DNA of 5,573 bases from Candidatus Galligastranaerophilus intestinigallinarum (GTDB taxonomy: Bacteria > Cyanobacteriota > Vampirovibrionia > Gastranaerophilales > Gastranaerophilaceae), in the NCBI GenBank assembly GCA_018715855.1, contig DVKW01000112.1:1-5573 (forward strand), given 5' to 3'. The notes under the pieces are model-generated. The model had not been told where the DNA came from, ran no database searches, and saw nothing but the letters and a program-made list of their open reading frames with translations. Shown here one piece after another: positions 1 to 5,041 of the stretch. Each line of letters starts with the position of its first letter. Position 1 is the stretch's first letter. Position numbers and translations under genes: made by a program.

Positions 1-768
1 TATGATTATTTTAATTTTTCAAATGAAGAAATAGCAATCATGCAGGGTTCTCATTCAGGTTCGCCAAAGCATATTAAATTAATTGAATCAATTTTAAAAA
101 AAATAGGCCTGACAAAAGATTTTCTTTTATGCCCTGCTATTCCGCCTTTAGATTTAACTTCATATAAAGCAGGGGCAAAATTTAACCAAACCCATAATAA
201 TTGCTCGGGCAAACACGCCATGATGCTTTCTTATTGTGTTTTTAAGGGTTTAGAAATTTCAAAATATACAGATTTTTCTCATCCTGTTCAATTAAAAATA
301 AAAGAAAAACTAATTGAATATGCAAAAACAAAAGATATCATTCAAACAATAGACGGCTGCGGAGTGCCTGTTTATGGCTTAAAATTGCCTGATATTGCGC
401 ATGCTGTTATTAATTATTATTTGGATAGAAAAAATTTAAAATTAATAGGCGCATATAAAAAATACCCCGAAATTATAGGCGGCTTTGATAAATTCGGCGA
501 AAGAACAGATACAAAAATAATGCGCCTTAATTCCGCATTATTGTCTAAAGTGGGCGCAGGCGGCTTTATATATGTCTTTAATTTAAAAACAAAACAAATT
601 TTAATTGTTAAAATGGCACAAAACAACAACCCCGAAAGAGAAATTTTAACTCTTGAAATTTTATATAAATTAAAATTGCTTGATAAAAGGCATTATGACC
701 AAATAGTTTACACGGAAAGCCACATGCCAATCGGGAAATATGTGGTTTCGGGAATAAAAGTAAAATAA
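1..768 (+). CDS. L-asparaginase II family protein, 5' end cut by window edge
   Basis: Probably hydrolyses L-asparagine to aspartate and ammonia; I infer a cytoplasmic enzyme of the R. etli-type asparaginase family, unrelated to the E. coli AnsA/AnsB fold. The reading frame is open to base 1, so the ATG at 40 is internal: the upstream residues (ending EEIAIM) run straight into the family motif SHSG (residues 17-20 of the visible 255). Other family landmarks are NCSGKH (67-72), HPVQ (94-97), DGCGVP (118-123), and SKVGAGG (182-188). In the R. etli enzyme the Cys and Lys of NCSGK and the Cys of DGCG bind zinc, and a Ser near SHSG and the Lys of the later SK motif lie at the active site; all are present here. 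Family members are about 330-340 residues, so some 75-85 N-terminal residues, including the first Ser-Lys pair, lie outside. One oddity is GAGG where GAEG is usual. No clear terminator follows the stop; the next gene has its own promoter. Confidence 0.88.
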   Translation, partial: YDYFNFSNEEIAIMQGSHSGSPKHIKLIESILKKIGLTKDFLLCPAIPPLDLTSYKAGAKFNQTHNNCSGKHAMMLSYCVFKGLEISKYTDFSHPVQLKIKEKLIEYAKTKDIIQTIDGCGVPVYGLKLPDIAHAVINYYLDRKNLKLIGAYKKYPEIIGGFDKFGERTDTKIMRLNSALLSKVGAGGFIYVFNLKTKQILIVKMAQNNNPEREILTLEILYKLKLLDKRHYDQIVYTESHMPIGKYVVSGIKVK

Positions 769-782
769 ATTTTTCATGACTA

Positions 783-811
783 TTGACAAATAAAATTAAT
801 CATGGTAAACT
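783..811 (+). promoter_or_regulatory. sigma70-type promoter with extended -10
   Basis: A perfect -35 hexamer TTGACA (783-788) is followed by a 17-base spacer and TAAACT (806-811), which matches TATAAT at four of six positions. TG at 803-804 one base before the hexamer gives an extended -10. Transcription would start near 817-819, leaving a leader of about 112-115 bases before the ATG at 931. The promoter begins 15 bases after the asparaginase stop, so the downstream gene is probably a separate transcription unit. Prediction from sequence only. Confidence 0.68.
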
Positions 812-833
812 ATTAAAAATTTAAAAAAAAGTC

Positions 834-849
834 CAATATTTGAATATTG
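834..849. promoter_or_regulatory. Small AT-rich dyad in the 5' leader
   Basis: CAATATT (834-840) and AATATTG (843-849) form a perfect 7-base inverted repeat around TG. It lies about 16-32 bases downstream of the predicted transcription start, so it could be an operator or a weak RNA hairpin. Read on the - strand, the stem is followed by GAC and a T8 run, so it also resembles a weak - strand terminator, although no gene on that strand would use it. The stem is nearly all A-T, so chance is possible. Confidence 0.3.
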
Positions 850-930
850 AACTAATCGAGAATGCATATATCATGTCTTTTTCCTCTTTCAGGTTTACAG
901 ACATGTTTAATTGTGTGAAATGGGTAAAAA

Positions 931-1578
931 ATGAGAGTAAACAGTGTAGGACAAGAAAATAACTCTAATGCAACGAGTGTGCTTAAAGCAGGCGGAATTG
1001 GCGCTGTCGGCGGTGCTCTTGTAAGAAATTTTGCCCCGCTTACAACGGAAGAACACGACTTTTTCTTTAATTCATCTGCTGTTTCAGGCATTGAACAAAA
1101 AGTAAGAAAAGTTAGAGTTAATGAAATTGAAAAAATTTCAAAAGAATTTAAGGCAGGCAAATTAAATGTTGCCCAAGGTGCTTTTGATACCTTTGAAAAA
1201 CACAAAGATTTAATTGCAGATGAACCGAAAAGCGTTTTAGGCTATGTTAAAAATTCATCCGATGATATTAAAACCGGTGTAAAAGCGCTTGCAGGAAGAG
1301 TTGATGCAATTGGTGCAGCCAAAGAACACATTGAAGTTTCAAACATTAAAAGTGCTGCAAAATCTGCAAGGCCTTTGGCTTATTTTGCGCTTGCAGGTGC
1401 CTTAATTGCAATGAGCGGGCAGGTTTTGGTTAATGCGTTTAAATCTTGCATGCCAAGCGAAGAACCGCAACCAAAAGAACAAGAACCATTAACTATGGCA
1501 GATGTTTTATTGGAAGGGTTAGGAACAAACACTGAAGTTTTGTTTTTAACAAACGAAGCTTTTAAAGGTAAAAACTAA
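931..1578 (+). CDS. Unrecognised 215-residue protein with one predicted membrane segment
   Basis: I do not recognise a family. The N-terminus (MRVNSVGQENNSN) is polar and is followed by a small-residue hydrophobic stretch, AGGIGAVGGAL (20-30), like a glycine zipper. Residues 40-145 are charged, Lys/Glu-rich and probably mostly helical. A hydrophobic segment at about 147-170 could cross the membrane once. It is followed by a Pro/Glu-rich linker (175-188) and a more ordered 27-residue C-terminus. There is no signal peptide. The start is the first ATG after an in-frame TAA at 925-927; no strong Shine-Dalgarno precedes it, only a weak GGGT at 922-925. A promoter at 783-811 and a terminator at 1607-1630 suggest a single-gene transcript. 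From memory, gut Melainabacteria have many short orphan proteins with this kind of N-terminus; that is an impression, not a match. Codon choice and Lys-rich composition resemble the rest of the window, so the ORF is probably real. Confidence 0.8.
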   Translation: MRVNSVGQENNSNATSVLKAGGIGAVGGALVRNFAPLTTEEHDFFFNSSAVSGIEQKVRKVRVNEIEKISKEFKAGKLNVAQGAFDTFEKHKDLIADEPKSVLGYVKNSSDDIKTGVKALAGRVDAIGAAKEHIEVSNIKSAAKSARPLAYFALAGALIAMSGQVLVNAFKSCMPSEEPQPKEQEPLTMADVLLEGLGTNTEVLFLTNEAFKGKN

Positions 1579-1606
1579 AAGATTATAAATAAAAAAAACA
1601 AGAAGG

Positions 1607-1630
1607 TGTCCGATTAAATCGGGCATTTTT
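1607..1630. terminator. Hairpin terminator between convergent genes
   Basis: TGTCCGAT (1607-1614) pairs with ATCGGGCA (1618-1625) around a TAA loop, giving eight pairs including one G-T. T5 follows directly on the + strand (1626-1630), so it can end the 931-1578 transcript. On the - strand the stem is followed by CCTTCTTG and then T8 (complement of 1591-1598). That makes it a plausible but weaker terminator for the flagellar operon, whose last stop codon lies only a few bases upstream of the stem. The position between two converging stop codons supports a shared role. Confidence 0.75.
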
Positions 1631-1634
1631 AGTA

Positions 1635-2420
1635 TTAAAACAAACTTGAAAAAGATGTTAAATAATCGCTTATAACATTAATCAACATCGGCATAACCCA
1701 AATTAATAATAATGCCCCCATAACAGGTTTAAAAAGAAAGCTCATCTGAAAAACGTTTACCTGAGGGGCAGTTTTGCTTATTGTGCCTAAAATAATATCT
1801 TGCCCCAAGGTTGCAAGCAAAATAGGCGCTGCTATTTGCATGCCTACAATAAATGTGTTTGAGGTTATTTTAACCAAATAATCCATATTAATAACCTGAG
1901 TTAAGGGAATTGAAGCGGAAAACATGGGGTAAACATCAAAACTTCTTATAAATGCATCTAATATCCAATAAATTCCGCCTATTTGCATAAAAATTATAAC
2001 AGCTAAAATTGTGAAATAGTTCCCCATCAAAGATGCTTGAGTTCCTGTTGAGGGGTCTAAAATCATGGCAGATGACACGCCAAGCTGGCTGTTTATAATA
2101 TCTCCTGCAGCTGAAATTGCTGCTATAATGCAATTTACGATAAAACCGATAATAAACCCGAAGGAAAAATTTAAAATAATTCCAAGCAAAAGTGAACTAT
2201 TATCAGGTATTGGCGTTGGTTTTAAAATAATGCATAAAATAACGGTTATAATAAGTGCAAATGAAATTCTTACCATTGCGGGCATTTCGCTTCTGTTAAA
2301 AGGCGGTGCAAACTGCATTATTCCGATTAATCGTGCAAAAATCATAATCCCTGCGCCAAGTGCCAAATTCAATTCAGGGAACAATTTTGCAAACTGCATA
2401 AAAAATAAGCTTGATTCCAT
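1635..2420 (-). CDS. fliR: Flagellar export apparatus protein FliR
   Basis: An inner-membrane component of the flagellar type III export gate. One FliR joins five FliP and four FliQ in the helical core complex at the centre of the basal body. The 261 residues match the family's usual length. Family features visible: the N-terminal ARLIGIMQFAPPF (29-41), the glycine-rich stretch leading to AGDIINSQLGVS (105-117) and LDP (121-123), and the conserved KTAPQVNVF (216-224) followed by a hydrophobic FLFKPVMG (228-235). Several hydrophobic segments span most of the chain. The ATG is preceded by AAAGGGG at a spacing of five bases, overlapping the stop codon of the upstream gene, so the two are probably translated in sequence. 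This is the last gene of the operon; flhB, often next to or fused with fliR, does not follow. SctT, the injectisome equivalent, is the main alternative, but the neighbouring FliO-like gene favours FliR. Confidence 0.93.
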   Translation of the reverse strand: MESSLFFMQFAKLFPELNLALGAGIMIFARLIGIMQFAPPFNRSEMPAMVRISFALIITVILCIILKPTPIPDNSSLLLGIILNFSFGFIIGFIVNCIIAAISAAGDIINSQLGVSSAMILDPSTGTQASLMGNYFTILAVIIFMQIGGIYWILDAFIRSFDVYPMFSASIPLTQVINMDYLVKITSNTFIVGMQIAAPILLATLGQDIILGTISKTAPQVNVFQMSFLFKPVMGALLLIWVMPMLINVISDYLTSFSSLF

Positions 2421-2430
2421 TTATTCCCCT

Positions 2431-2850
2431 TTACCTGTACGGTTGAATTGTGCATAACCCAAGGCTTTTATTTATGTTGTTGTCATAAATTGGGTTTACA
2501 TTCACTAAAATATTCACTATTTCTCTTGTAGATTTATAAAGCCTTATATAAGTGTAGGTTTCATATTTAACTTTTAAAATAGTGCTTTTCATATCTATAA
2601 TATCGCCGTTTTCATCTTTCATATCAAATACTTTAATATTTTCGGTATCGCCCCAAGAAATTCCTATAATGTCGGCATCGCAAGTTATTTTGTAATCATA
2701 TCTGCTTTTTAAGTTCACTTTGTAATCGGTTGATTTTTTAAAATAATCTTTGTAATTTTCTAAATCAAACTGAATTGCAGGCGCTAAAACTTCCCTTGCA
2801 AAAACATTCCCTTGTATTAAAAATAAAAGTACCAATAAAAAATATTTCAA
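2431..2850 (-). CDS. Unknown exported protein encoded between fliQ and fliR
   Basis: I do not recognise a family. The 139 residues begin with a classic signal peptide: MKYF, a hydrophobic core LLVLLFLI, and a VFA cleavage site before Arg19. The mature part of about 121 residues is polar, alternates in a way that suggests beta strands (for example ILKVKYETYTYIRLY, 91-105), and has two cysteines (57 and 133) that could form a disulfide outside the cytoplasm. The start is TTG: no in-frame ATG precedes the signal sequence, and a TAA (the fliQ stop) lies two codons upstream in the same frame. AGGAAG seven bases before the TTG supports this start. Only three bases separate it from fliQ and ten from fliR, so it is co-transcribed with the export gate. 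A role in the periplasm near the basal body, such as a gate or rod accessory factor, is inference from position only. FlgA and FliO were considered and not supported. Confidence 0.82.
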   Translation of the reverse strand: MKYFLLVLLFLIQGNVFAREVLAPAIQFDLENYKDYFKKSTDYKVNLKSRYDYKITCDADIIGISWGDTENIKVFDMKDENGDIIDMKSTILKVKYETYTYIRLYKSTREIVNILVNVNPIYDNNINKSLGLCTIQPYR

Positions 2851-2853
2851 TTT

Positions 2854-3345
2854 TTATCTTCCTAAAATTTTATTTGTTTCTATTAAGTTAGGCCTTGGGT
2901 TTGCCCCTTGAATTGCAGGGGTATATTTATTTTTTTCCTGCCTTTCAACCCAAGGAATTTTACCGGGGTTTTGCATTAAGTCTTTTGTTTTACCTGTGGA
3001 TGGTGAAATAGTATCTTTCATTTCAGCTGCAAAAGGGCTTGTGTGGCGGTAATAATCAGCAGGCAGAACGTATGTTTCCATTTTTGGAATAAGGTTAAAT
3101 GCAATATAGCCGCCTTCTTTAATATATTCCGTTAAAATTTTTATATAAAACATGCCTAAAATTATAATGGTTAAAAACACGCCTATAATTTTTGGTGCTG
3201 CTGCAATTGTTTGTTCTTGAACCTGAGTAACGGCTTGCAAAATGCCCACTACAAGCCCCACGGCCGCTGCCACCAAAACACAGGGCATTGAAATTGTAAG
3301 CATTACCATAAAGCCTTTAGCCATATATTCTACAAGTAATTCCAT
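2854..3345 (-). CDS. fliQ: Flagellar export apparatus protein FliQ with a long C-terminal extension
   Basis: A two-helix inner-membrane hairpin protein; four copies pack around FliP and FliR in the export gate. The core is residues 1-88: a first membrane helix (about 12-36), the family signature QAVTQVQEQT (37-46) with APKI (50-53), and a second membrane helix (about 52-73). Normal FliQ and SctS proteins are about 85-90 residues and end here. This one continues to 163: the extra 75 residues (from METYVLPADYY) are polar, rich in Pro, Lys and Asn, have no membrane segment, and look flexible. The loop reads TIAAAPKI where TLxFxPKI is more usual. The ATG overlaps the fliP stop by one base (TAATG), which indicates translational coupling; only a weak AGAAAG precedes it. 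The extension is in frame and uses ordinary codons, and a clean TAA ends it, so it is not obviously a sequencing artefact. Confidence 0.93.
   Translation of the reverse strand: MELLVEYMAKGFMVMLTISMPCVLVAAAVGLVVGILQAVTQVQEQTIAAAPKIIGVFLTIIILGMFYIKILTEYIKEGGYIAFNLIPKMETYVLPADYYRHTSPFAAEMKDTISPSTGKTKDLMQNPGKIPWVERQEKNKYTPAIQGANPRPNLIETNKILGR
2858..2863 (-). promoter_or_regulatory. Ribosome binding site fixing a TTG start
   Basis: AGGAAG lies seven bases before the TTG at 2850 on the - strand and also encodes the last residues of FliQ. As no ATG is available upstream of the signal sequence, this site is what supports TTG as the true start of the exported protein. Confidence 0.7.
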
Positions 3346-3986
3346 TAATTAAAACTTTCTACTAAACCTTTAACAATTAAGCTCCACCCGTCAACTGCAA
3401 CGAAAATTAGCAGTTTAAAAGGCAAAGACACAATTGTTGGCGATAACATAAACATACCTAATGCAAGTAAAATGTTAGCTACGACCAAATCTAACACTGT
3501 GAAAGGAACATAAATTATAAAACCGATTTCAAATGCGGTTCTTAATTCTGATAAAATGTATGCAGGTGCTACTTCCCACAAAGTTAAATCTTCAGGGGTT
3601 TCGGGGCGCACCGTCCTTGTTTTTTCTATGAAAAACGCAATGTCTTCTTGCCTTGTTTGCTTCAGCATAAATTCTTTTAATGGTTCTGACCCCGCTTGAA
3701 CCGCCATAACAATGTTGCCGTTTTCTTTATATGGAATAGAACCTGCCTCATACATTTTTTGAAAAACGGGGCTCATTGTATAAAATGTCATAATAATGCA
3801 AAGCCCGATTAAAACCATTGCAGGGGGAACAGAGTTTGTGCCCATTGCGGTTTTTAGCATTGAAAAAACAATTACAAACCTTAAAAAACTTGTCATACAC
3901 ATAAAAACAAAAGGCAATAAAGTAAACATTGCCATTGTTAATAACAATTGTAAGACAGGGTTCATATCTTTTAAAAGTACATCCAT
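3345..3986 (-). CDS. fliP: Flagellar export apparatus protein FliP, without signal peptide
   Basis: A polytopic inner-membrane protein; five copies form the main ring of the export gate. The 213 residues contain both family signatures: MTSFLRFVIVFSMLKTAMGTNSVPP (about 31-55) with MSPVF (71-75), and PAYILSELRTAFEIGF (about 141-156) followed by LDLVVANILLALGMFMLSP and SLPFKLLIFVAVDGW (about 165-201). Four hydrophobic segments are visible. Most flagellar FliP proteins carry a cleaved N-terminal signal peptide and are near 245 residues; this one starts directly before the first conserved segment, as injectisome SctR proteins do. The start cannot be moved upstream, because an in-frame TAA lies three codons before the ATG. 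AAGGGG sits nine bases before that ATG. The methionine-rich M-M-M of the pore gasket reads M-F-M (178-180). The gene overlaps fliO and fliQ by one base each. Confidence 0.94.
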   Translation of the reverse strand: MDVLLKDMNPVLQLLLTMAMFTLLPFVFMCMTSFLRFVIVFSMLKTAMGTNSVPPAMVLIGLCIIMTFYTMSPVFQKMYEAGSIPYKENGNIVMAVQAGSEPLKEFMLKQTRQEDIAFFIEKTRTVRPETPEDLTLWEVAPAYILSELRTAFEIGFIIYVPFTVLDLVVANILLALGMFMLSPTIVSLPFKLLIFVAVDGWSLIVKGLVESFN

Positions 3987-4423
3987 TAATAATTACCCCT
4001 TTTTGTTTGGTTTTGATCGCTTAATTCTTTTAAAAGGCTTTTTATGAAGTATTTTTTATTGTTGGCTTCTTTTTCTTTTAAATAAGGGTTTTCATCAGCG
4101 ATAAAATCTTCATTTTGTTTTTCAGATAAATATTTTTCTATCATTTCACTATTTAATTTTTTCTTTTGTGAAGCATTATCCCCCAATTTTGAAATTAAAG
4201 ACATTTTATCGTTTGATGAAGCTATTAAAAATTCTTCACCTTTGCAATTTATAACGTATAAAATTTTTCTGTCAGGCAGCCTCAACATATCTTCAATTTT
4301 TATAAGAGAATTTCTTTTTAAAACGTTTATTGAAGATGTTTTTTTATAAACTACATAACCTACGACAAGAAGCCCCGTCATAGCGAGAGTGTAGACTATA
4401 AATTGTGCTATATATTGAATCAT
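3986..4423 (-). CDS. fliO: FliO-like flagellar assembly protein
   Basis: FliO helps assemble FliP into the export gate and is generally absent from injectisomes. The protein has 145 residues: one N-terminal membrane helix (about 6-26), a basic KK and NVLKR region, then the FliO beta domain (about 38-82), recognisable by the pattern in LRLPDRKILYVINCKGEEFLIASS. The remaining 60 residues are highly charged and probably helical. FliO is poorly conserved, so the call depends on the membrane-helix-plus-beta-domain layout and on the position between fliN and fliP, the classical order. AGGA lies ten bases before the ATG, inside the end of fliN; its stop shares a base with the fliP start (TAATG). Confidence 0.85.
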   Translation of the reverse strand: MIQYIAQFIVYTLAMTGLLVVGYVVYKKTSSINVLKRNSLIKIEDMLRLPDRKILYVINCKGEEFLIASSNDKMSLISKLGDNASQKKKLNSEMIEKYLSEKQNEDFIADENPYLKEKEANNKKYFIKSLLKELSDQNQTKRGNY

Positions 4424-4429
4424 TCTTTA

Positions 4430-5014
4430 TTATTCCTCAAAGTTTGAATAATCAAAGTTTTTATCTTGTGCGCCTGCTTGCGGTTTTGCTTGTGGCCTTG
4501 GAGCAGGTTTTGCACCGTTTGGCATTGCAGCTTGCGGCCTTGGCGGAATTGGCCTTTGGGGTGGTGCGGCATTTGGCGCTGCCCCTTGAGCAGGCCTTGC
4601 TGCCTGTGGCCTTGCAGGTATTGGCCTTGGCGGCGGTGCACCGTTTGGCCCGTTTGGCGGAATTGGGCGAGGCATGCCGTTTGGCGGCAATGGGCGTGCA
4701 TTTGCCGCAGCGGGTGGAGGAGCTTGAACTCCTTCTTTTGCAATCGGTTTAACATCTTCTTTTGTTTCAGGCTTTTTAGATGCAAAAACATCCGTTATTT
4801 TAACCCCGTATTTATCATTTATAATGACAAGCTCCCCTTTTGCAACCGCCTTATTTTCAACAAGAAGCGAAATTTCATTGTTCATAACAGCGCCAAGGTC
4901 TATAACAAGGCCTTTTGAAATTTGTTTTAATTCGCCTAAGGTCATTTTTACTTTTTTAAATTCGGCGGCAACTTCAATTCGAATGTCATCCCACATGGTT
5001 TTATCGTTTGGCAT
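4430..5014 (-). CDS. fliN: Flagellar motor switch protein FliN with N-terminal SpoA domain and Pro/Ala-rich tail
   Basis: FliN forms the lower part of the cytoplasmic C-ring, where it takes part in direction switching and docks the FliH/FliI export ATPase complex. The SpoA (FliN C-terminal) domain is at about residues 11-78 of 194: IRIEVAAEFKKVKMTLGEL, then LVIDL, then LVENKAVAKGELVIINDKYGVKITDV, matching the family pattern closely. In typical FliN the SpoA domain ends the protein after a variable N-terminal region; here it begins the protein. It is followed by a Lys/Glu linker (79-95) and a low-complexity tail (about 97-182) of Pro, Ala, Arg, Gln and Asn with repeated RPIPP and RPQAA units. 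The chain ends in the acidic aromatic NFDYSNFEE. The tail's DNA is much richer in G+C than its surroundings. The start is supported by AAGGGA nine bases upstream. A SctQ C-terminal fragment is the alternative, but the FliO-like neighbour favours FliN. Confidence 0.88.
   Translation of the reverse strand: MPNDKTMWDDIRIEVAAEFKKVKMTLGELKQISKGLVIDLGAVMNNEISLLVENKAVAKGELVIINDKYGVKITDVFASKKPETKEDVKPIAKEGVQAPPPAAANARPLPPNGMPRPIPPNGPNGAPPPRPIPARPQAARPAQGAAPNAAPPQRPIPPRPQAAMPNGAKPAPRPQAKPQAGAQDKNFDYSNFEE
4526..4636 (-). repeat. Imperfect tandem repeat in the FliN tail, period 72 bases
   Basis: Residues 127-139 (PPPRPIPARPQAA, 4598-4636) and 151-163 (PPQRPIPPRPQAA, 4526-4564) agree at 11 of 13 positions and begin 24 codons apart. 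A shorter related unit, PRPIPP, occurs at 115-120, and PRPQA recurs near 172-176. The DNA copies are similar but diverged, mainly at third positions, which suggests an older duplication kept for its protein sequence. Confidence 0.75.
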
Positions 5015-5041
5015 ATTTATATTTCCCTTATATTCAAATTC

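Noticed and set aside
819..930. Riboswitch or structured RNA in the leader before 931
   Set aside because: Apart from a weak AT-rich hairpin I see no conserved core of any known riboswitch or T-box.
852..1205. 117-residue open frame on the - strand opposite the 931-1578 gene
   Set aside because: The + strand frame has a promoter, terminator and normal composition; the - strand frame is Ser/Pro/Phe-rich, as is common for antisense of Lys/Glu-rich genes.
2065..2457. 130-residue open frame on the + strand opposite fliR
   Set aside because: It is antisense to the conserved part of fliR and has no recognisable motif or ribosome binding site.
1635..4423. Non-flagellar type III secretion (injectisome) identity for the export genes
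   Set aside because: FliP looks SctR-like at its N-terminus, but a FliO-like gene and the order fliM-fliN-fliO-fliP-fliQ-fliR favour a flagellar system. I keep the question open as a finding about FliP only.
4420..4791. Gln/His-rich open frame on the - strand overlapping fliN
   Set aside because: It is a shifted frame of the Pro/Ala repeat region. fliN in the other frame has a clear SpoA domain and ribosome binding site, so no frameshift or dual coding needs to be assumed.
4405..4918. Two long open frames on the + strand (4405-4752, 4466-4918) with Leu/Ala- or Trp/Arg/Cys-rich products
   Set aside because: They lie opposite the GC-rich FliN tail and exist because its repeats lack stop codons in other frames. 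Their composition is abnormal and they have no family signature.
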